Assembly (NCBI GenBank): GCA_023429785.1
Contig: JAEZDD010000003.1
Coordinates: 248,001-312,000 of the forward strand
DNA from: Bacillota bacterium
Lineage (GTDB): Bacteria > Bacillota > Clostridia > Oscillospirales > Ruminococcaceae
Direction of reading: 5' to 3'
DNA: 64,000 nucleotides
In this document: positions 18,739 to 26,437 of the stretch, one piece after another
Layout: each line of letters opens with the position of its first letter
How positions within the stretch are numbered: the stretch's first letter is position 1
Notes under the pieces: generated by a model
Told to the model about the DNA's origin: nothing
What the model saw: only the letters and a program-made list of their open reading frames with translations
Database searches by the model: none
Position numbers and translations under genes: made by a program

Positions 18739-19704
18739 CTATTGGTTTATCTTAATTAATGTTCCGCTTTTTTTAATTGCATTTGGTGTTGAAATTATTA
18801 AGTCGTCCGGATTTAAGCCGGACACAACCTGAACTCCGTCAGCTAGCTCAAGCCCCGTGCTTATATCCTTCCTCACTGCAAAGCCATTTGAAAATACAAA
18901 AACATATTCTTTTCCGCCCTTATCCTGAAGCACTGACTCATAAGGGATAACATTAATTTGCTTCTCCTGTTCTGTTATTACTCTGGCTTTTATTGAATAG
19001 CCCTCTTTAATCTTTTCGTTGATATTATCTATGCTGACAGTGATATCAACAACTGTTTCCTGATTGGCGCCGACATATATTTTTCGTGCTGACGAGCTTA
19101 TTTCCTGAATATGCCCATAAAACTTTTCTCCCTCAAAACCACTCCCTGTGATTTCAACAGGCTGGCCGACTGTTACAGCCATTGCTTTATTTTCCGGGAC
19201 CTGAGCGAATACAACCAAATCCCCATCACCTAACATTGAAGCAATACAGGCATTCTTGTCGATAAACTGCCCCTGGGTCACGCTGACTGTCTGGATAACA
19301 CCATCTATATTTGAAACAACCTCAGTGGGGAGCTTTTTCATTGCGTCATCATATGAGGTCGCATAAACCCCAGTGGTCAGCCCTGAAACAGCGACGTAAT
19401 TATTATTCTCCATTATTTTCTGAGCTGTTTGTTCTCTGTTGATTTTAATTACCGGTTGTCCGACTTTAACTGAATCGCCCGGCTTCACAAGCACTTCAGA
19501 AACTATCAGAGGGAATTCGGAGGTAACCTGCTGCTTATTTTTTTGTTGAACCTCGCCTGTAGCTGTGACATATCCGACGTAGTCAACCTCCTTTAGCTTT
19601 GTGACGCTGGCAGACGGCAATACTGCCACAATTATTGAGGGAATAATCAAGCTCATTATAATAAGAGCTATACATATTCCAAATGTAATAATTCCTTTTT
19701 TCAT
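18739..19704 (-). CDS. Efflux adaptor protein (HlyD/MacA family)
   Basis: 321 residues: an N-terminal membrane anchor (about 5-30), then a beta-barrel/lipoyl arrangement with short hairpin (VKPGDSVKVGQPVIKIN; SNIDGVIQTVSVTQGQFIDK) and a C-terminal beta-rich domain (YVFVFSNGFAVRKDISTGLE). It is the periplasmic-adaptor-like partner of the downstream MacB-type permease. Substrate could be a peptide, antibiotic or lipid; the sequence does not say. AAGGAG precedes the ATG. The third component, an ATPase, is missing from the pair. Confidence 0.87.
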   Translation of the reverse strand: MKKGIITFGICIALIIMSLIIPSIIVAVLPSASVTKLKEVDYVGYVTATGEVQQKNKQQVTSEFPLIVSEVLVKPGDSVKVGQPVIKINREQTAQKIMENNNYVAVSGLTTGVYATSYDDAMKKLPTEVVSNIDGVIQTVSVTQGQFIDKNACIASMLGDGDLVVFAQVPENKAMAVTVGQPVEITGSGFEGEKFYGHIQEISSSARKIYVGANQETVVDITVSIDNINEKIKEGYSIKARVITEQEKQINVIPYESVLQDKGGKEYVFVFSNGFAVRKDISTGLELADGVQVVSGLNPDDLIISTPNAIKKSGTLIKINQ

Positions 19705-19781
19705 CCTGACACTCCTTTTAAATTAGTTCATATATAGTTTGACAATTTTTTTGCTAAATTATACTAATATTTCTGGATTTT

Positions 19782-19818
19782 TAAAAAAATAAATGCAACA
19801 GATTTTTCTGTTGCATTT
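19782..19818 (-). terminator. Terminator after radA
   Basis: A 12-bp perfect stem (19791-19802 with 19807-19818) followed on the minus strand by T7. Confidence 0.9.
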
Positions 19819-19823
19819 CTAAA

Positions 19824-21191
19824 CTATTTTATTGTATCAAAAGCTTGCCTTAATGAATTCACCCCGATAACTTTAATTTTGAACTTTTCCTTGTCAATCC
19901 CCTGAAGAGATTGATTCGGAACAATACATTTTTCAAACCCAAGCCTTTGGGCCTCAGTTATTCTTTGAGCGATGTGAGAAATATTTCTTATTTCGCCGCC
20001 AAGCCCGATTTCACCAAAGGCAATGATTTTTTCATCGACCGGCTTATCAGTGAGGCTGGAATAAAGCGAAAGTGCAATGGATAAGTCAGCGGCTGGCTCA
20101 TCAAGCCTGAGTCCACCGACAATATTTATATAAACATCGAGTGTCCCAAAAAACAAGCCTAGTCTTTTCTCTAAAACTGCAATTATTATTGCCATACGGT
20201 TATAGTCAACGCCTGTTGCCATTCGCTTCGGATTCGTGAAGCCACTTTTGGTCACAAGCGCCTGAACCTCAGCAAGAATAGGTCTTGACCCCTCCATAAC
20301 ACAAGCGACACAGCTCCCCGAAACATTAATCGGTCGCCCCGACAAGAGCATCAGCGACGGGTTTTCGACTTCCTTCAAGCCGACATCAGCCATTTCAAAA
20401 ACGCCGATTTCGTTCGTTGAGCCAAAACGGTTTTTCACCGCCCTTAATATACGATAGCTCATATTCCGCTGTCCTTCAAAATACAAAACAGCGTCAACAA
20501 TATGCTCCATGACCTTTGGTCCGGCGATTGCCCCGTCCTTATTCACATGACCGACTATGAAAATAGGGACCTCCTCCGACTTCGCAGTCCTCATGAAAAG
20601 ATTTGTGCATTCACGAACCTGAGTTATGCTCCCGGGGCTTGAGGATATCTGTGAAATGCTCATTGTCTGTATAGAGTCGATTATTACAATATTTGGCTTG
20701 TTCTTGACTATTGCATCTGAAATAGCCTCTGCATCAGTCTGAGCGAGAACATAAAGGCTTTCGGTCACAACATTAAGGCGGTTCGCGCGAAGCTTAATCT
20801 GCCTCGCTGACTCTTCCCCCGATACATAAAGAATAGAGTAATTCTTCCCCAAAAACTCGCAAATCTGAAGGAGCAGCGTTGACTTCCCTATCCCCGGCTC
20901 GCCGCCAAGAAGGACAAGGCTCCCCTTAACCAGCCCGCCGCCTAAAACTCTGTCCAGCTCGCCGACACCGGTGGAGTATCTTATGTCATCAATATTTGTG
21001 TCAACATCAGAAAGCTCAAAAATCTGAGATGAAACGTCAAGCACCTTGCTCGAGGAATTTTTTGAAACCGAAACCGACTGTTCCTCCTCAAAGCTGTTCC
21101 ATGCCCCGCAGCTCTGGCAGCGTCCGTTCCATTTAGGGCTTTCATAGCCACATTGATTACAAACATAAATGCTTTTTATCTTCGCTGACAT
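19824..21191 (-). CDS. radA: DNA repair protein RadA (Sms)
   Basis: RadA is a RecA-like helicase that drives branch migration in recombination. The 455 residues show the C4 zinc finger (C11, C14, C25, C28), Walker A GGEPGIGKST (about 95-104), the RadA-specific KNRFG motif (about 255) and a C-terminal Lon-like domain (ADLSIALSLYSS, GEIGLGGEIR). It is downstream of the amidase gene by 32 bp and probably cotranscribed with it. Confidence 0.96.
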   Translation of the reverse strand: MSAKIKSIYVCNQCGYESPKWNGRCQSCGAWNSFEEEQSVSVSKNSSSKVLDVSSQIFELSDVDTNIDDIRYSTGVGELDRVLGGGLVKGSLVLLGGEPGIGKSTLLLQICEFLGKNYSILYVSGEESARQIKLRANRLNVVTESLYVLAQTDAEAISDAIVKNKPNIVIIDSIQTMSISQISSSPGSITQVRECTNLFMRTAKSEEVPIFIVGHVNKDGAIAGPKVMEHIVDAVLYFEGQRNMSYRILRAVKNRFGSTNEIGVFEMADVGLKEVENPSLMLLSGRPINVSGSCVACVMEGSRPILAEVQALVTKSGFTNPKRMATGVDYNRMAIIIAVLEKRLGLFFGTLDVYINIVGGLRLDEPAADLSIALSLYSSLTDKPVDEKIIAFGEIGLGGEIRNISHIAQRITEAQRLGFEKCIVPNQSLQGIDKEKFKIKVIGVNSLRQAFDTIK

Positions 21192-21223
21192 AATTTTAAC
21201 TGCCTTTCATTTTATGTATTAGC

Positions 21224-21940
21224 TTAAAGCTTTTCGCTGATGAATTTATTTATCCCGCTGAAAATCGTGAATGCAACCTTATTCTGATATTCCGTTGTTT
21301 CAAGAAGCGAAGCCTCCTGAGGATTCGACAAAAAGCCACATTCAACCATTAAGGATGGGCATTTTGTATTCGCAATAAGCATTAAATCCTTCCCCGTCGG
21401 CTTTGTTTCTCTCTTATTTTCTGGCTGAAGAAGTGAAACAAACTGCCCCTGCATTACACCGGCAAGCTTTTCGTTCAAAGGATTTGATGAAGAATAAAAC
21501 ATCTGAGCACCGCTGTATTGCGACTGAGTGAACTGGTTTTGATGGATGGAAATTGCAATGGCGTTTTCATATTTGTTAAAAATCTTGACACGATTATTCA
21601 TATCAGAAAGCTTCTGGTTCCGAACGCCTGTTACTCCGCTGTCATGTATCGAGATATCCGTATCTCTTGTAACAACCACCTTATAGCCGAATGACTGACA
21701 CATATCCCTGACCGACAGAAGAATATTTAGATTAATATTTTTTTCGTCCACACCGTTTACACTTGTGCAGCCGCCATCCATTCCTCCATGACCGGCGTCT
21801 AAAACAACAACAATATCATTGTTCGGATTTGTTGTTGAGGCAGGGACATAAACCTGAATATTGTGGGTTGCGTAATAGACTAAAAAGTACCCGATTATTA
21901 GGGAAAAAACAACCCCGACGTGACTTTTCTTGATTTTCAT
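21224..21940 (-). CDS. cwlD: N-acetylmuramoyl-L-alanine amidase (CwlD-like)
   Basis: An Amidase_3 zinc hydrolase of 238 residues from the ATG at 21940 (AAGGAG upstream; the frame opens seven codons earlier). A membrane anchor (about 5-25) leads to VVLDAGHGGMDGG (zinc His), the second ligand region NLNILLSVRD, SIHQNQFTQSQYSGAQ and the catalytic Glu in MVECGFLSNPQE. CwlD makes muramic-delta-lactam in the spore cortex; the small size, single anchor and lack of SH3 or SPOR domains fit CwlD rather than a vegetative amidase, but this remains inference. Confidence 0.82.
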   Translation of the reverse strand: MKIKKSHVGVVFSLIIGYFLVYYATHNIQVYVPASTTNPNNDIVVVLDAGHGGMDGGCTSVNGVDEKNINLNILLSVRDMCQSFGYKVVVTRDTDISIHDSGVTGVRNQKLSDMNNRVKIFNKYENAIAISIHQNQFTQSQYSGAQMFYSSSNPLNEKLAGVMQGQFVSLLQPENKRETKPTGKDLMLIANTKCPSLMVECGFLSNPQEASLLETTEYQNKVAFTIFSGINKFISEKL

Positions 21941-22202
21941 AAATTTGCTCCTTAAACACATAAAATTTTCTTGTTAATTCTTATGTGGATAAGGTACAGG
22001 TTATACCATTTAAATTTTTTTAATAATTAAATTTGCTTTTATATGTCTAATTATACACCATTTTTATACATCAAACAATGATTTTTTCTTTTAAATTGAT
22101 TATTTAAACTCAAAAATTTCTTGCTATAATTTTATAAATGCTACAAATAATAATTATAGAAATTTAAAATTGAACAATATAAATTTATATGGAGGCATTT
22201 TA

Positions 22203-22634
22203 ATGAAAAACAAAAATTTAAAATTTTTGAACTCTCTTTATCAAAATACATCTATGGGGATTAGCACACTAAGCAAAATTATCCCCAAGGCGAAGGATTT
22301 AAAGCTAAAGGGGGAGCTTCAGGCACAGCTAAACAATTATCATGACCAGAGTGAGCAAATCAGAAAAGAAATTTATGCGCAGAATTCAGAGCCTAAGGAT
22401 ATAAGTGCATTTACTAAAACGTTTGCTGACTCCAGTATTGCGATGTCAACGCTGACCAACAGGTCAACAAGTCATATCGCAGAAATGATGATTCAAGGCA
22501 CAAATATGGGCGTTATCGACATTAACAAGCAAATTAACCACACACCGCTACTCGATGAAAACATTAGAAAGCAGGCTCAGGATATTTTAACAAGTGAACA
22601 GCAATATATCGATAATTTAAAATGCTATTTATAA
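22203..22634 (+). CDS. Conserved helical protein, ferritin-like fold likely
   Basis: 143 residues from the ATG at 22203 (GGAGG upstream; the frame opens 11 codons earlier). Almost wholly helical with heptad-like spacing: NSLYQNTSMGISTLSKIIPK, an Asn/Gln-rich central helix, and a C-terminal helix ILTSEQQYIDNLKCYL. The arrangement of four amphipathic helices and the H-N-Y-H-D-Q motif suggest a DUF2383/DUF892-like bundle, but no metal-binding ExxH pair is seen. An extended -10 (TGCTATAAT, ending 22130) lies upstream. Function unknown. Confidence 0.65.
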   Translation: MKNKNLKFLNSLYQNTSMGISTLSKIIPKAKDLKLKGELQAQLNNYHDQSEQIRKEIYAQNSEPKDISAFTKTFADSSIAMSTLTNRSTSHIAEMMIQGTNMGVIDINKQINHTPLLDENIRKQAQDILTSEQQYIDNLKCYL

Positions 22635-22647
22635 AGGAGTTGTTATT

Positions 22648-22827
22648 ATGTCAAAAAAAGTATATCATGTTCAAAGAGGAAAAATCTATCGCCCGAAAAA
22701 TGTCATCCCAAACGGAACTACTAATATTATAACCGACAATATGACAACGGATACCGGTTGCATTGTTAATGTTTCTGAAATGAATGCTTCCTATGCAAGA
22801 CGCTGGGTTGATGAAAACCATCTATAA
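22648..22827 (+). CDS. Small hypothetical protein, 59 aa
   Basis: It starts 14 bp after the preceding gene, with AAAGGAG before the ATG, and ends just before a terminator, so the two genes form an operon. The product (MSKKVYHVQRGKIYRPKNV ... ARRWVDENHL) is basic at the N-terminus, Thr/Asn-rich in the middle and has one Cys. I recognise no family. Confidence 0.6.
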   Translation: MSKKVYHVQRGKIYRPKNVIPNGTTNIITDNMTTDTGCIVNVSEMNASYARRWVDENHL

Positions 22828-22834
22828 ACACATG

Positions 22835-22869
22835 AATGCCCACTGAGCTTTTTAACCTCGGTGGGCATT
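22835..22869. terminator. Bidirectional terminator
   Basis: A 13-bp stem with one G-U pair (22835-22847 with 22857-22869) between the small-protein operon and the convergent metal ATPase; the downstream T tract is only moderate (TTTTT 6 bases later). Confidence 0.6.
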
Positions 22870-22882
22870 ATGAATTTTTGGA

Positions 22883-24976
22883 TTAATTGAGCTTTTTTAA
22901 AGCTCTTAGCGAATTGAAAATTGCAATTAATGAAACGCCGACATCAGCGAAAACCGCCTCCCACATTGTTGCAAAGCCAAGTGCCCCAAGTATTTGAACA
23001 GCGAACTTAATGCTTAATGCAAAAATTATATTCTGCCTCACAATTCTCATGGTTTTTCTTGAAATTTCGATTGCGGTTGCGATTTTCAAAGGCTCATCGG
23101 TCATGAGAACAATATCCGCCGCTTCAATCGCAGAATCAGAGCCGACACCTCCCATTGCTATCCCGACATCAGCTCTCGCCAGAACCGGCGCATCATTTAT
23201 TCCGTCACCAACGAAGGCGACAGCTTTTCCTTTTGAATTTTCGGCTATCAAGCTTTCAATTACATTAACCTTATCTGCGGGGAGCAGCTCGGTGTATGCT
23301 TTGTCTATTCCGATTGAATTAGCGATGGCTTCACCAACCTGCTTTTTATCGCCGGTCAGCATGACTGTTTTGTTAATGCCTAAAGCTTTTAGCTTTTCTA
23401 ATGCCTTCTTTGAGTCTTTTTTAATTTCATCAGAAACAACGATAAAGCCGGCATACTTATTGTTTATCGCTGTGTAAATTATTGTTCCCACTGCATTCGT
23501 CTGAGGAATTGAAATTTCTTTCTCATCCATCAGCTTTTTGTTCCCTACTAAAACCGGCTCGCCATTAACCTTAGCGCTTATTCCCTTCCCTGAAATTTCA
23601 AAAAGGTCAGAAACACTTGATTTGTCAAGCTTCCCATTATATGCCTTAACTATTGACAAAGCTATTGGATGGTTTGAATAGCTTTCGACCAGTGCAGTTG
23701 TTTCAAGCAGCTTATTTTCTGAAATGCTGCTTGGGAAAATTGAAGTAACCGAAAAGTCGCCCTTCGTGAGTGTCCCTGTTTTATCAAAGGCTATGGTTTC
23801 TATTCGGCTTAGCATTTCAAGTGCATTCGCGCCCTTGACAAGAACCCCCGAACGTGAGGCGCCGCCAACCCCGCCAAAAAAGCTAAGCGGGACTGAAATT
23901 ACAAGGGCGCACGGACAGGATACAACAAGGAAAATCAAAGCGCGATATAACCACTCGCTGAATGTCGCCCCCTGAAGGAGCAACGGCGGAACGATGGCAA
24001 GAATTATTGCAACAATTACAACAATCGGCGTATATATTTTAGCAAAGCGTGAGATGAACTTTTCGGTTTTCGCCTTTTTGGAGCTTGCATTTTCAACCAA
24101 GTCGAGAATTTTTGAAACTGTCGAATTTTTAAACTCGCTTGCTACCTCAATTTCAATTACTCCCTGCAAGTTCACGCTTCCGCTCAAAACCTCGTCACCG
24201 ACTGAAATTTCACGCGGCATTGATTCGCCCGTCAGAGCTGATGTGTCAAGACTGGTACTTCCAACCAGTATCCGCCCGTCCAGTGGGATTTTCTCTCCAG
24301 CCTTAACAACAATAACTTCGCCGATTTTAACCTCTTCGGGCTTTACTCTTATTGTTTGGGAGCCACGCTTGATGTACGCGAAGTCAGGTCTTATGTTCAT
24401 CAGCTGTGAAATGGATTTTCGCGAACGGTTGACGGCGAGTGACTGAAATAATTCGCCAACCTGATAAAATAGCATTACCGCAACGCCTTCTTCATAATAG
24501 CCGATGCAGAATGCACCGATTGTTGCGACAGTCATGAGAAAAGCCTCGTCAAAGGGCTTCCCCTTAAAAATATTTTTGACAGCTGAAATTAAAACATCGT
24601 ATCCTATTATAATATAGCTTAAAAATACTGAAATTACGCTTATGAAGTTCACCTTAATCAATATAGAGATTATAAAAAGTGCCCCTGCAATGATAATTCT
24701 GATTATTTCATTGCTTATATTATCATTATGCTCTTCCTCGTCATTTTCCGCTAGTTCCTTGACCTTTATTCCTGATTCAATTGAAGTCGCAATCTTTGAA
24801 ATATCTTCGATAGCTTTATCCCTTGTCGTTGTTCCTTGAATTTCCACAACGAGCTTTTGGCTCACGAAATCAACGTTTGAAGATTTAACATAATCAAGAA
24901 TTCTGATAGTTTCTTCAATTTTATTAGCACAGTTAGCACAATCTAATCCGTTAAGTTTTAATGTTAATTTCTCCAT
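22883..24976 (-). CDS. Heavy-metal P1B-type ATPase (Zn/Cd/Pb class)
   Basis: A membrane pump exporting soft or divalent metals. 697 residues: one N-terminal HMA domain with GLDCANC (C13, C16), eight hydrophobic segments, the transport motif SCPCALVISVP (about 357), the phosphorylation loop DKTGTLTKG (about 397) and the hinge GDGINDAPVLARADVGIAMG (about 593). CPC with an ArsR-family repressor 15 bp upstream supports the ZntA/CadA class; copper pumps usually pair with CsoR or CopY. AGGAGG-type site before the ATG. Confidence 0.9.
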   Translation of the reverse strand: MEKLTLKLNGLDCANCANKIEETIRILDYVKSSNVDFVSQKLVVEIQGTTTRDKAIEDISKIATSIESGIKVKELAENDEEEHNDNISNEIIRIIIAGALFIISILIKVNFISVISVFLSYIIIGYDVLISAVKNIFKGKPFDEAFLMTVATIGAFCIGYYEEGVAVMLFYQVGELFQSLAVNRSRKSISQLMNIRPDFAYIKRGSQTIRVKPEEVKIGEVIVVKAGEKIPLDGRILVGSTSLDTSALTGESMPREISVGDEVLSGSVNLQGVIEIEVASEFKNSTVSKILDLVENASSKKAKTEKFISRFAKIYTPIVVIVAIILAIVPPLLLQGATFSEWLYRALIFLVVSCPCALVISVPLSFFGGVGGASRSGVLVKGANALEMLSRIETIAFDKTGTLTKGDFSVTSIFPSSISENKLLETTALVESYSNHPIALSIVKAYNGKLDKSSVSDLFEISGKGISAKVNGEPVLVGNKKLMDEKEISIPQTNAVGTIIYTAINNKYAGFIVVSDEIKKDSKKALEKLKALGINKTVMLTGDKKQVGEAIANSIGIDKAYTELLPADKVNVIESLIAENSKGKAVAFVGDGINDAPVLARADVGIAMGGVGSDSAIEAADIVLMTDEPLKIATAIEISRKTMRIVRQNIIFALSIKFAVQILGALGFATMWEAVFADVGVSLIAIFNSLRALKKLN

Positions 24977-24991
24977 ATTATTCCTCCGTCT

Positions 24992-25351
24992 TTATTCTGA
25001 AACGTGTTCCATCCCCATGTTTAATATAATCTGAATGTGGTCATCGCTCAGTGAATAAAATACTATTTTTCCGTTTCGTCTGTATTTCACGAGCCTCGAC
25101 TGCTTCAAAACCCTTAGCTGATGTGAAATTGCCGACTGAGTCATATTCAGAAGCTCGGCGATATCGCATACACACATTTCACCTGAAAATAGCGCGAATA
25201 AAATTCTCACTCTCGTCGAATCCCCAAAAACCTTAAACAGCTCAGCGATGTCATAAAGTATTTCTTCATCAGGCATTTCCTTAAAAACCTGATTCACTCT
25301 TTCTTCATTAGTATGTGTTACTTCACAGCTTTCAATTATATTGCTTTTCAT
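24992..25351 (-). CDS. ArsR/SmtB-family metal-responsive repressor
   Basis: 119 residues from the ATG at 25351 (AGGAGG seven bases upstream; the frame opens 10 codons earlier). The winged-helix core has ELFKVFGDSTRVRILFALF, MCVCDIAELL (CxC, the alpha-3 ELCVCD-type metal site), the recognition helix MTQSAISHQLRVLK, and C-terminal SDDHIQIILNMGMEH, where DxHxx and H of the alpha-5 site sit. Both a thiolate site and an alpha-5 site thus appear possible, as in CadC/SmtB. It represses itself and the ATPase; a 12-2-12 operator overlaps the promoter. Confidence 0.92.
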   Translation of the reverse strand: MKSNIIESCEVTHTNEERVNQVFKEMPDEEILYDIAELFKVFGDSTRVRILFALFSGEMCVCDIAELLNMTQSAISHQLRVLKQSRLVKYRRNGKIVFYSLSDDHIQIILNMGMEHVSE

Positions 25352-25361
25352 AAAACCTCCT

Positions 25362-25416
25362 ACATATGAATAATTGTTCATGTATATATAATATTATACT
25401 TTTTTTATTTTGTCAA
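25362..25416 (-). promoter_or_regulatory. Metal-operon promoter and ArsR-type operator
   Basis: Minus strand: TTGACA (25416-25411), 17 bases, TATTAT (25393-25388). Directly after the -10 lies an inverted repeat centred on TGAA-N6-TTCA (25362-25386), the familiar SmtB/CadC operator form, so binding would block the start of transcription. Confidence 0.75.
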
Positions 25417-25436
25417 GGATATTTTTAAAATATTAA

Positions 25437-25464
25437 AAGCATTCCAACACAAGTTGAAATGCTT
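25437..25464 (-). terminator. Terminator after the glycosyltransferase gene
   Basis: A 12-bp stem with one G-U pair (25437-25448 with 25453-25464), followed on the minus strand by TTTTAATATTTT. Confidence 0.7.
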
Positions 25465-25478
25465 CACTTAATCATAAT

Positions 25479-26273
25479 CTATTTAGTTTTTTCTTTTTTC
25501 CACTTTTTAAAATACTTCATCATTGAGTTAATTTGAATAATAAGATATTTTAATTTTTTTGAGCTGGCACGTTCCCACAAATGGGTCACGCTGACTTGAG
25601 GATAAAATACAACTCTTCCGTTCTGCTTTGCTCGTCTGGTAATATCAGCATCTTCAAAATACATAAAAAATTTATCATCAAAGCCGCCGATTTTTTTAAA
25701 TACATCGGTTCTTATTACGAAAAAACATCCTGTGCAAAATTCAATTTCAAAAGGACTAGAGTAACTAATATCTCTCATTGTGTATTCGGCCCTAAGCCTT
25801 TTAAAACGCTCGCCGAGCTTTTCAAGCCTTCCCCCCAACAGATATTTAAGCTGAGGATTACGCTTTGGCAAAAATTGTTCTGTCCCATCTTCATTCAGAA
25901 TTCTAGGGGTTGCCATAACAACGGAAGAATCCGACTCCATAATTTCAACCAGCCTTGAAATAGAATCTTCCTTTAGGATAATATCCGGATTAATGATGAC
26001 ATGATATTTAGAATCAATTATGTTTAAAAGCTTATTATGTCCAAAACCGAAGCCGCCATTTTTTTCATTTTTTAAAACCGTAACTTGAGGGAATTTCTCC
26101 ATAATAATTCCCGCAGTATTATCTTCAGAGTTATTGTCTGAAATATACAAGGTTAAATCAACGTCTTTTGTTTGTGCCAGAATTGACGCGATAGTCACCA
26201 GAATTTTGTCAATATTATTATAGGATACAATCGCAGCAGATACTTTTATTTTGTCTTTTCTATTATCACACAC
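25479..26273 (-). CDS. Family 2 glycosyltransferase (rhamnosyltransferase-like)
   Basis: 264 residues of GT-A fold: VSAAIVSYNN at the start, SDNNSEDNT, the NPDIIL metal-site region in place of DxD, and the GCFFVIRTDVFKKIGGFDD and FEDADITRRAK segments typical of dTDP-rhamnosyl and related surface-polysaccharide transferases. The start codon appears to be GTG (26273), with GAGGTG 10 bases upstream. It stands alone, with a consensus promoter and a terminator, next to the giant surface-protein gene; a role in decorating cell-surface glycan or that protein is inference from position only. Confidence 0.88.
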   Translation of the reverse strand: MCDNRKDKIKVSAAIVSYNNIDKILVTIASILAQTKDVDLTLYISDNNSEDNTAGIIMEKFPQVTVLKNEKNGGFGFGHNKLLNIIDSKYHVIINPDIILKEDSISRLVEIMESDSSVVMATPRILNEDGTEQFLPKRNPQLKYLLGGRLEKLGERFKRLRAEYTMRDISYSSPFEIEFCTGCFFVIRTDVFKKIGGFDDKFFMYFEDADITRRAKQNGRVVFYPQVSVTHLWERASSKKLKYLIIQINSMMKYFKKWKKEKTK

Positions 26274-26325
26274 CGGTTAACAACACCTCAAAACTTTTTT
26301 GCGAATCCCGACCAAGCTTATAATC

Positions 26326-26354
26326 ATTATATTCTATGTTATAAAAAAAGTCAA
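26326..26354 (-). promoter_or_regulatory. Promoter of the glycosyltransferase gene
   Basis: Minus strand TTGACT (26354-26349), 17 bases, TATAAT (26331-26326). Confidence 0.65.
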
Positions 26355-26384
26355 ATGGAATCGAATTAATAGTATTCCAGATAT

Positions 26385-26421
26385 AAAAACTGCTCCTGTT
26401 ACTTAATTTGCAACAGGAGCA
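26385..26421 (-). terminator. Terminator after the giant surface-protein gene
   Basis: A 10-bp perfect stem (26391-26400 with 26412-26421), followed on the minus strand by GTTTTTATA. Confidence 0.85.
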
Positions 26422-26437
26422 TTTTTCTGTTTTTTGC

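Noticed and set aside
17540..19704. Frameshifted ATPase gene between adaptor and permease
   Set aside because: Only 14 bp lie between them; no Walker motif is present on either side.
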